A stretch of DNA of 64,000 nucleotides, from positions 124,001 to 188,000 of the forward strand of contig JAHLKI010000033.1 of assembly GCA_025602905.1 (NCBI GenBank), written 5' to 3'. Numbering within the stretch: the stretch's first letter is position 1; each line of letters begins with the position of its first letter. The position numbers and the translations under genes were made by a program. This document shows positions 1 to 8,698 of the stretch, piece after piece. Under the pieces are notes generated by a model, which did no database searches, was not told the origin of the DNA, and saw only the letters and a program-made list of their open reading frames with translations. Origin of the DNA: Phlyctochytrium arcticum (lineage: Eukaryota > Chytridiomycota > Chytridiomycetes > Chytridiales > Chytridiaceae).

Positions 1-1866
1 CTTGTCAACGAGGACGTAGAGGTTGGCGGCCGTGTTTTTTTCCTGCGATGGCAAGAGACGGCCATTACATCCATAAGAAGACATATCATCGTCGGTGACG
101 AGTTGTCCGTCCGAGTTCCGCATGAGAACGGAATCGTTGCTGTAGTCCAGGGAGGGCTCGGCGGCCAATGGCATCATGGTGGGCGACATTAAGAAATCCA
201 AATCGCAGTTGATGGGGTTCCACATGGACTTGATGTGGTTGTGCTGAGAGTTGCCATTGTTGGACATGGTATCGCAGTGGGATGCGGCAGAGCTCTGCGT
301 CACTGAATTGTAAGAGGAAGGAGGCAACTGTTCTGGAGTACCACTCTTGCTGCTTCCATTCGATTTGTCATTCTGCCCCTGCTGGGTAAAGAACCCAAAC
401 GGCACCGTGGCCAAATTGTCTGAGCTGGACCAGATGGACTTGACATTAGACGGATGCACGGAGGCATGACTACCTGTGGCAGAAGGGGCCCGAGGAGGGT
501 GATGGTCTGAGGAGTTGCTGCTATCGCCATTGTTCCCATTCATCATGAATTTCGGCGGAACGTTGCCTACTGAAGCTGAGCGGCCCGTCATGGGAGTCGA
601 CGAAGGGGTTTGCTGGTGTAGTTGCATACGGTTGATCCGCATACGGAGTTCATCCACTTCTTTGGCTTTAGCCTCAGCCTCCCGACGACTATCCCGAACT
701 TGAAGCCGTAACTCTTGACACTCCTTTTCCTTGTTTCCAGTCCGAATCCCATCCGCCTCCCTGGCTGAATGTAACTCTGATAGCTGCGAACGACAGCTCT
801 CCAATTCCCTCTGGAGAGACAACACATACTGCTTGTTTTGCCCGCTGTCACTGTCCTTCTCCTTCAAATCCCATGCCATCTTGGCATACTCAACCGCATT
901 ACTGTCCAACCGAAACTTTAAATCGTTGGATGTGCGAATGGCGTGGTGGAGGTTACTATCCAGTTCTTCGATTTGGTTTTCTTTGGTTTTGAGACGCATG
1001 TCGTAGGAACTGGTCAGTTCGAGATTTTGACGACGGAGTTGGAGGACCGTCTTGCGGAGCTGATCATTTACTTTGGTGACGTTGGACAACTCGTCGTTGG
1101 TTCGAGTTAGGCATTGGTCTCGACCCGACAATTCAGTTTGTAAGAAATCGTTGTGCGATTGTAGGCGGAGTAAAACCTTGAAAATGCAAAAATGGTTGTT
1201 ACTACTTTTGTGACAATAACGCTTGCTAAAGGTGATAGGATTTTTACCTGCTTGCGCTCACGGAAGGACCGGTAAGCAGCCTGAATCTTTTCCGCTGCAT
1301 CCGTTTCATCAAGCATATCATCAGCGTGCCCTTTCTTTTGACGATAGGCGCGCTGAATCGTTTTCGCGGCTTTGACCACGTCGTCGTCGTCGTCGGGACC
1401 ATTGGGTTTACCATCATCAGCCTAAAGCATATTGCGTTAAACAAATTGTTCAAGATGTGAGCACATTCAGTTTGGGCTTTACCTGAGCATTCTTCTTTTG
1501 TACAGTCTTCTTGGTGAATGACTTTTGGGTGGTATCGCCTTTAGTCCCAGGAGAAGACAACTTCGCAACAGATGCCATGACCGAGCTAGCTGGTCCACCC
1601 TTGGGTGGCGAGTCCCCAGACTGTCCAATAACGCCCTTCGCTGACCCGGCTAGACCACCCGAATGAGGAGATGCCCAAGGCCCAGCGTAATCATCCAATT
1701 GGAGCGACGAGAGCGTATATCTGAGACTATCGAATTCGCCGCCGCCCATCTCTTGACGTTTGCCTTGGCCGGTTGTCGCCTCGGCGGCCACGGCAGCTTC
1801 AGCAGGTAGTCCTTTTTCGAGTGGTGAGAAGACGTTTGGGGGAGTAGAGTAGTCGGCCATATTCAT
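1..1866 (-). CDS. IQ-motif coiled-coil protein (5' part; continues past the left edge)
   Basis: Three exons can be joined on the minus strand: 1483-1866, 1248-1421 and 1-1176 (still open at base 1), giving at least 578 residues. The introns have GTAAAG..TTTAG and GTAAAA..CAAG borders and keep frame. Residues 1-128 are low-complexity. Residues about 145-185 hold two IQ motifs (KTIQRAYRQKKG and EKIQAAYRSFRERK), which bind calmodulin or EF-hand light chains in other proteins. Residues about 187-330 form a long heptad-rich coiled coil (LRRQNLELTSSYDMRLKTKE). An Asn/Ser/His-rich tail follows. The start ATGAATATGGCC at 1866 is chosen because the upstream frame soon meets a stop. A calmodulin-regulated cytoskeletal or centrosomal role is possible but inferred; the family is not recognised. 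The continuation to the left could add a catalytic domain. Confidence 0.7.
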
Positions 1867-1883
1867 TGGCTGGACAGAGATCT

Positions 1884-1947
1884 GGAAGGTGTGGATGTTA
1901 ATTTACTGAGCGTTGGGGATAGAGGAAACCAAAGGCTATACTTACGC
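1884..1947 (-). other. Probable 5'-UTR intron of the IQ-motif gene
   Basis: A GTAAGTATAG donor at about 1947 and a CTTCCAG acceptor at about 1884 lie just upstream of the start codon. No ATG in frame with the downstream coding sequence occurs upstream before a stop, so this is best read as a spliced leader intron. It could be chance. Confidence 0.35.
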
Positions 1948-1949
1948 GA

Positions 1950-3620
1950 GATGCACTGCCAACCTTTGAACTTGTCCGTCTCGGTTTAAAAGAAGATGAC
2001 AGATTTGCGGATGATGAAGGCAAACGATGTAGATTCAGATGGAGACTTGTGTGGCTCGAAGGAGGAGGAATTGGACTGTAGGTGGGTTCTTAAGGGTCCC
2101 GGAGTGTACGGCTTGGATATTGGGTAGAGATGATCCTTGCTTCTTTATTCCTTTGTTTCGGTGGCTTTGAACAATGCTATTGCGTCTTTTTTTAGGGTAA
2201 GATGTGCGGATCCCCAGCTGAAAAGGATCTTGGGGTCCTGTAGTTTACAGATGATGTCGGTGGTGATGGCGGAAATAGAGAAGGATGGGTTGGGTTTTCT
2301 TGACGGATGTTTGACGATAAGTAGCACGTAGGGTATAAGGTAGCAACAAAAGAGAGGGAGATGGAAAATACAAAATGATTCAAGAAAGTACAGCAATATG
2401 GAATGTACACGGATCCGGTCGCAAAAATAAATTACTCTGTCGAGAACGACAACGACGCAACCATCCAACGACTCAAATAGTAGAAGTTGATTGGACGGAA
2501 GAGAGAGAGAGGGTACGATTTCTTTGCCCCGGCGAGCGAATATGTACTCGCGAGAGCGCGACACGGTCGGACTTTTGGGTTACGAGAGATCGGAGGGGTG
2601 GGCGGGCAAAATACAAAAAGGCCGACGTGTTTTTTGGGCAAGTTGAGCTTGTGACCGGAGGAGGAGAGACAATGAGAGAATGGGTGATCTAGATCTATGT
2701 GTTGTTTGTTCTAAGGGACAGAAAGCAAAATGGGACTCTCGTATGCGACGACGGTCGTCTATTGCATCCAGCAACGACCCGGGCCAGAAAAATGTTGTTT
2801 CGCGTCGCTTTCCCGTTCTGTTACGTGAGCCGCTTTTTGGGGGTCGAGGCGATCGCTCAAATGTCTAGCGCTCAACTTCCCAGCTGCAGTAAGCAGAAAC
2901 TACGGATTTTCCCTCCCTGTCCGAGTTGTTGAACAATTATGCTCGCGTGCAGTATCACAAAGTGAGCATTGTAGTGCTTTGCCTATACCTCTCAGCCCGA
3001 GCCGGGCAATCCATTTTTTGATTGTTTCTTCCTTCGGCGTGAGAGCGGGAAAATTAAATGCTGGATAGATCGCGACGTCAGATTATCCCCCCTACGCGTC
3101 GAGAAACTCCGACGTTGCTGACCAATAATTTGGCGCGTCCGTCGCTTCTCTGATCGACCAGGCATCTTGCCATAGAGTAGTGTCTGCTCGGTATATGAAT
3201 TGGGAAATGATAACCCAGAACGCACACTACACAGAACTCAATAATTAGAGAGATGCACACTATTTCTGAACAGGAAATCCTGACAATCAAGAATTAGTGG
3301 GCATGACTTCCCTGGCTCATTTGGTATGATTTGCTTCGAGGCAATGTTGTTGAGTCCTTTCGAGGACTAGTGTGCATCACAGCATTTTTCCCGGGCGTGC
3401 AGCAACAGTGTGAGGATGATGCCGGCAAAGAGGGGTTGATTCAAGATATGAACTTGGGAAAAAGAAACATAAAAAGTACTAACAGAACACAACAAACTTT
3501 ACCCACACAAGGGAAAAGAGAAAGCACAGTAGGTGCAAAGAAAAACAGAGAAGATATCTACATAGCCAGCCATCTCTGCCTAAACTTTCGACCTTTCCTA
3601 AAAGGCTCGTCTCAGATGCG
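1950..3620. other. Non-coding stretch upstream of the IQ-motif gene
   Basis: Open frames exist on both strands here but none has domain-like composition, good splice partners or similarity to neighbouring genes. The stretch presumably holds the promoter of the IQ-motif gene and intergenic DNA. Confidence 0.4.
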
Positions 3621-3995
3621 CACGCTGGCATGCATTCGCTGCCCTTTGAATCTAACAAGCTAGCTATTTTCTCTTCATCCCTGTCGTACTATAACCTTTG
3701 AAGTCTCCATTGCCAGCCTGGCGGGCATTCGCTACTGTTTGGATCTAAGAGGCTGCAATTTTATTTCATTCTTTCATTCTTTCCATCTCCGTCGTACTAT
3801 AGCTATTGGACTCCCTTTACGGGCAGCCATTTTATTTATTTCTTTCCATCTCCGTCTTATTAAACTACCATATATTTTTGGGGTTACGAGTAGCTACCGC
3901 TTGAATCTAAAAGACTGCCATTTTATTTCTTCCTTTGTCTCATTGTAACTATTGAACTCCCTTTACTCTCATTGCACGCCTGGCGTGCATTAGTC
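3620..3995. repeat. Degenerate tandem repeat, unit about 90-105 bp
   Basis: At least three and probably four diverged units follow one another. Each runs through the same landmarks: a CCTGGCGGGCATTCGCT-like head, a TTGAATCTAAAAGACTGCC-like middle, a pyrimidine run (TTTCTTTCCATCTCCGTC) and a tail ATAGCTATTGGACTCCCTTTAC. Heads are seen near 3628, 3717, 3890 (variant) and 3977. The units differ by substitutions and small indels, so this is an old array. No coding capacity is visible. Confidence 0.6.
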
Positions 3996-4517
3996 CCGTT
4001 TTACTTTCAATTTCACACCAACTTACACCAGAACTTACACTTACATCTGAGTGGATCCTATGTGCATATCTGTCTACTCTAGTTTCTGAATCACCTGTAT
4101 CCCGCGAACTATCCATTGATTTATCGTACCCCTAGCTGGTGTTAACACCTATGATGGTACCCCACGCCATGAAATACCCTTGCCAGGTCCTGACCTCTCC
4201 TGCCGCGCCGTAGCCCTCTCCCTTCTCATCAATGTCAGATTCAATACATGCTCTTGAATAAAATTTTCAACAGTTGTTGTGAGTATGAGTAAAAACTTTG
4301 AATTTTGATGCTTTTCTCTTCTCAAATTGAAAACGCAGGTGGATCCCAAATCAAAAAAAAATAAAATCATCTGCAATGCACGAGAGTATACATCTTCATC
4401 TTTCGGTCATGTATTCAAAATTACAGAGGTACTCTGCGCGTATTATACAGGCAAAGGGCAACGCCGTATGATGCGATCATAGAGTACTTGCGGCCGCTAT
4501 TCAACAACTCTGCTGTG
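3996..4517. other. Intergenic; nothing recognised
   Basis: No gene, RNA or clear regulatory site is seen between the tandem repeat and the 3' end of the next minus-strand gene. Confidence 0.35.
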
Positions 4518-6209
4518 TTATGCATTCGACAGTTCGGCCATGCCATCCAGGTAAGATAAGCGTGACGGGCGACGCGCAAACTTCGCCTCCTGGAAGCTTT
4601 TGCTGCATAAGGAGACTGCCTCACACCAGAGGAGGATGCTTTCATACAGCTCCACGAACAGTGGAATTTCGGTCAAGTCCCGTGGGACTGCCGCTGAGTC
4701 CAGTTCGTGCAGAAAGTACTGGTCGTACTTCTCGAGCATCAGAAGTCGAACTTGGGTGTTGATCGACTGGGCACCAAATGTGGCGAGCAATTTTGGCACG
4801 CGCCGGCGCTGACGGGTCAGAATTTCCATGGTCCTCGACTGCACGTCGGCCAATGATGCAGCTATCTTCATGGCATCGTCATTTTCTTTTCCTTTCTTTG
4901 ACACCGGCCTGCTTCCCTCAACATAGACAATTGGGAATTTGTCGGCGTCCAGCAGAATGCCGATCCCGTCCGCCTTGGCTTGCTCCAGGAAGGGGCTTGT
5001 CATGTCCCCGTAAGTGTATACTACCCTGGCGGTCTCCCACAAGAGTTTCTCCAACAGTGGATGTACGAAAAGGTTCAGATGGGTACATTCCAGTGTCTCG
5101 ATTCCGAGTAGGGGATTCAATGGCCCCAGCGAAAATGCTTTGATGAAAACTGGGAGGGTTTGTCGGACGGTCCTTGCGACTGCGGCCAGCTGTGGGTCCT
5201 CCGGGATTCGCATCTCGTCGAGAAGCAACCCATTGGTCCTCAGTTCGTTTAGTTTCGAAAATTTTGACCAGGTACTGGTGGGTCTCGTTTTTCACGAGAT
5301 GGTCCACCATGTTTCCAAGGTATTCCGCGTATTTCACCCTTGTTGTTCGGGAGATGCGGCAAAATTCTGCACTCACGGTCGGCCTGCAGTCCACCAACTC
5401 ACAGTCAGCCGCACCTGGATAGTCCTGAATTAAAACGGCCAAAGCCGATGGAAGAGGGCGGTCAACGATAACACCCGAGGGGAGTTTTGCCGGCGAAAAC
5501 ATATCGGATGGTCCTGATTCTTCATTAATTGTCACGGTCTGCTCGAGAATGTGGTCAGCGTTGGCAGAATGGTGAAAACTCTCAATGGTCGGGGCCTGCT
5601 TGGGGCAAATGGGCCAAGAAAACAGCTTGGGTGGCATGCTCACGGCGATACAACGTACGTTTTCTTCTCTGGCTACTATATTCTTGAGTGCAAACACCGA
5701 ACACTTATTAGCACCAATCTGAAAGTCAAGTTCTGCAGTAGCTTCGACTTCGCGAGCTTCAAAGTATTTGTTCCAAAAAGTATTGTGTCCTGCCTGGAAA
5801 TCGCCGTGAGTCTAGCAACCCATGCACTAATAGAGTCACACATACTAACATCAATCTCCTTGATTAGCTCACGCAAATAGACCAGTCCTCTTTCATGAGG
5901 GACTAACCAGGCCGGCCTGGTAGGAGGAAGAAGACGCTCGGCATACTCCAGGATGGACACAAGCTGCTCACGAGCAACATCCTGGGAGGCGAAATTTCCG
6001 GTTTTCAAAAACGTTGTCATGCATAAGGTCCGTGCCTTAGCATTTCCCCATAGCTTCGATTGGGCTTGCTGGGTCAACCCCAATGTAGGATTCTGCGAGG
6101 CACCGTGTAAGTGTTGATTTCCGCTTAGATGGAGCTGAATGTTTCTTTGCATAGTCACCTTCTTGCGCTTCACTTTTGATTTCTGTTTCGTCTTTGGTGC
6201 TGGTGGCAT
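4518..6209 (-). CDS. Uncharacterised protein of an unrecognised family, with one frame break
   Basis: Exon 1 is 5850-6209. A 56-nt intron (5794-5849, GTTAGT..CCAG) joins it to a frame running from 5793 (GHNTFWNKYFEAREV) through SVFALKNIV, RCIAVSMPPKLFSW and LGNMVDHLVKN. The C-terminal 236 residues (LLLDEMRIPEDPQ to the stop at 4518) lie in a different frame. The switch falls at 5225-5275 and needs either an unusually short intron of about 37 nt (GTACCT..CTGAG) or a 1-nt frameshift. The C-terminal half contains ADGIGILLDADKFPIVYVEG and VPKLLATFGAQ, which look like a conserved fold, but I cannot name the family. The lysine-rich N terminus (PKTKQKSKVKRKK) could be a nuclear signal. It may be a young pseudogene. 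Confidence 0.5.
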
Positions 6210-6284
6210 CTAACAAGCAATGCTTGGATGATTAATACCTTCGTAACATGCATTGATAACTGAAGCGCGTCGTAAAACGACTCG

Positions 6285-6685
6285 GCAGTACTACGAGGCC
6301 AGTAAATTGCTGACGTGGGGTAAGCATTTTCGAGGAAACGCCGCCGCTCCCACTGTACAGCAATACCCGCCAGTTGTTCATCTTCCATTCTCAGGATGGG
6401 AAGCGCCGTAGCCTCAGGCAGCAACATTGCCGCACCTCGAGAGGTGCAGTCGGCGACCAGTCAATCAACAAGTCTGATTGATACCGAGCTTGCGCTCCTT
6501 GGTGACAGTACTACGAGGCCAGTAAATTGCGGACGTGGGGTAAGAATTTTCGAGGAAACGCCGCCGCTCCCACTGTACAGCAATACCCGCCAGTTGTTCA
6601 CCTTCCATTCTCAGGATAGAAAGCGCCGTAGCCTCAGGCAGCAACATTGCTACACCTTAAGCGGTGTAGTCGGCGACCATGCCAT
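6285..6685. repeat. Direct duplication (about 178 bp, two copies) with a terminal hairpin
   Basis: Copy 1 (about 6286-6463) and copy 2 (about 6508-6685) begin with AGTACTACGAGGCCAGTAAA and end with GTCGGCGACCA. They differ at only about a dozen positions. Near the right end each has a perfect small stem: GCACCT-CGAG-AGGTGC in copy 1 and CTACACC-TTAAGC-GGTGTAG in copy 2. On the minus strand both copies carry an open frame starting MLLPEATAL and reading RMEDEQLAGIAVQWERRRF or a close variant. The block may therefore be a duplicated first exon or promoter of the gene at 4518-6209. Confidence 0.65.
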
Positions 6686-7060
6686 AAACTGGTATCACCA
6701 AGAACGCAAGCGCACCACAGGGACGGAGGGGTCTCACAACAGTTACATACCTTTGCGTGTATGGCAGCGAGATTGTGCTGAAGGGTAGATCTAGATTTGG
6801 ATCTCCGAGAGAAGAAAGACTGACTGGTGGCCAGCGCTCAATGGATTACCTAATCACAATCACCGACGCTCCCCTGACGCTCCCTCGGCATTTTCGCACA
6901 CTATAATTACTGAGGTCGGTGTACCTCTATAGCGACCATATCATTGCAATACCCCAAAAAACTTAAATATGTGTATGTACAAAATCATACCATGCCCTAC
7001 CAAAAAAGTATCTAGTGTAATCAAAACGCTATTCTCCCAAACTATACGACAGTTTCTAAT
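6686..7060. other. Intergenic spacer before the helicase-like genes
   Basis: AT-rich DNA with no supported gene. It lies between the duplicated block and the 3' end of helicase copy 1. Confidence 0.35.
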
Positions 7061-8690
7061 TCAAAAACGTAAAAGTTGGCCCAAAGACGACCAAAACCCT
7101 CCAGATGGCGGCGACTCCGTCCTACTTGGGACGATTCGTCGAAGTGGTGTAGATGGGCTGTGACTTTCGCTTCGTTTTCGTTTCCTGCCCTCTAAAGGTT
7201 GCACATCATCCTCAGGAGAAGCTGAAGGAACATCGGGGTGGGAACCAGGTGCAGATCCATTTGATGTATTTGGTTGCACATCAACCACAGAGGGAGCGGA
7301 GGGAACATCAGGTCGTGAGCTAGCGGCCGATCCATTTAATGTGTTTGGTGGCACATCATCCCCACAGGGAGCTGAGGGAACATCAGGTTGTGAGCTAGTG
7401 GCAGATCCATTTGATTTCTTTGGTTGCAGATCTACCCCAGAGGAAGCGGAGGGAACATCAGGTTGTGAGCTAGGGGCCGATCCATTTGGTGTGTTTGGTG
7501 GCACATCATCTTCAGAGGGGGCTGAGAGAACATCAGGCTGGGAACTAGGGGTCGATCCATTTAATGTGCTTGTTGGCACATCATCCTCAGAGGGAGCTGA
7601 GAGAAGCTGAGAGACCATCAGGCTGGGAACTAGGGGCCGATCCATTTGGCACATCATCCCCGGAGCAAGCTGAGGGAACATCAGGCTGTGCACTATGTGC
7701 CGACACAATTGACGGATTTGGTGCATTGTCATATACTTGAGTTGAACCTTGACTGGAACCTTCACTACGTTCCTCCACAGGAGTGGGGTGCGCCAAAGTT
7801 CCTGTTTCCAGAACCGATACAGAATTTTGATCGCACTGCGGACGGATTTTCCGAGGGCGGCCGCGTTTTCTAGGTGTATTATTTGCCAGGGCAGGAGAAA
7901 CAGGTTGTGAATTAGGTGCCGACCCATTTGAGGTGTTCACTGAGTCGTAAGGTGCTTGGCTGGAGTTCTCATTTCGAGTGTCGTGAGCCGAGGTGTGTAG
8001 GGGATTTATTGCTTCCAGATTGGATACAGAATCTGAATCACACTGCGGACGGATTTTCCGTGGGCGGCCGCGTTTTCTAGGTAGTGGTGAATCTGAAGAA
8101 ATAGGCGTCGCCTCATTGGTTGTGTTCAGTGGGTTGCCAGATGTGTTCCGTGGGTTGCCGGATACTTGGCTCGAACCCTCATTAACTTCCTCGATACGAC
8201 TTTGGTGCACCAAAGTGTCCAGGTGATGACTTGCTTCCAGATTGGATTCAGAAGGACGGACTTTTCGTAGGCTGCCACGTTTTCGAGGTAAGTCTTGAGT
8301 CAGACTATGATCAGCTGCTGATTGCAGGGAATCTGAATCGAACGCGCAAAGGCTACCAGATTCGGGGCGATCGTCGTCAGACATAGGTGATTCCACGTCA
8401 CTGGGGTGGGGAGCCTGGCTTATACCCAAAATGCGGTCTTTGACGCGATGGAGATGCATTTGACTTCCCAGATGTTGGGTTGCTCCCCACTTGGTGACAA
8501 AGTTTCGATCGCATTGCGGACAGAACTTGCATTGGTGAAGGCGTTTTGCATGAAACTCGTCAGTCATGCAATGTTCAACTGCCAGTTCCCGGGAGTCTGA
8601 GTCAAAGTCACAAAGCGTGCAAAATGTCGGACGACTATCGTCAAACAGAAGGGTTTCCACGTCATTGGGGCGTGGTACAAACCTCCTTAT
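7061..8690 (-). pseudogene. Frame-shifted C-terminal half of helicase copy 1: C2H2 fingers, AT-hooks, 25-residue repeats
   Basis: Copy 2 of this gene reads straight from the helicase into a C2H2 region. In copy 1 the matching region (VETLLFDDSRPTFCTLC) lies in another frame from the helicase ORF that stops at 8699, so a frameshift sits near 8690-8720. Next come two C2H2-like fingers (CTLC..H, CPQC..H..H) and three basic modules around 8270, 8060 and 7860. Two of the modules are textbook AT-hooks (RKRGRPRKIRP) and one is degenerate. A Ser/Pro/Asp-rich array of about six to seven 25-residue (75-bp) repeats (SAPSEDDVPPNTPNGSAPSS type) follows at 7200-7690. A second frame change at 7600-7620 coincides with a 10-bp tandem duplication (TCTCTCAGCT twice). 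The tail ends at 7061. DNA binding is inferred from the fingers and hooks. Confidence 0.6.
7200..7690. repeat. 75-bp coding tandem repeat array
   Basis: The landmark GATCCATTT recurs near 7254, 7329, 7404, 7479 and 7554, a strict 75-bp period, and again near 7638 after the 10-bp duplication. Each unit encodes a 25-residue Ser/Pro/Asp/Asn-rich segment of helicase copy 1. Units differ by point changes, mostly keeping frame, which suggests past selection on the protein. Confidence 0.85.
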
Positions 8691-8698
8691 TTGGGGAT

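Noticed and set aside
1..60. NLYVLV at the left edge resembles NLYVLVEREND of the mannitol dehydrogenase at the right edge
   Set aside because: The match is only a few residues and the left sequence is otherwise Asn/Ser-rich with no dehydrogenase motif; taken as chance.
2145..2564. 139-codon minus-strand ORF
   Set aside because: Composition is unlike neighbouring proteins, it overlaps other random frames and has no splice or domain support.
7200..7690. Regular 75-bp spacing considered as a CRISPR-like array
   Set aside because: There are no unique spacers; whole units are repeated and coding, and the organism is a eukaryote.
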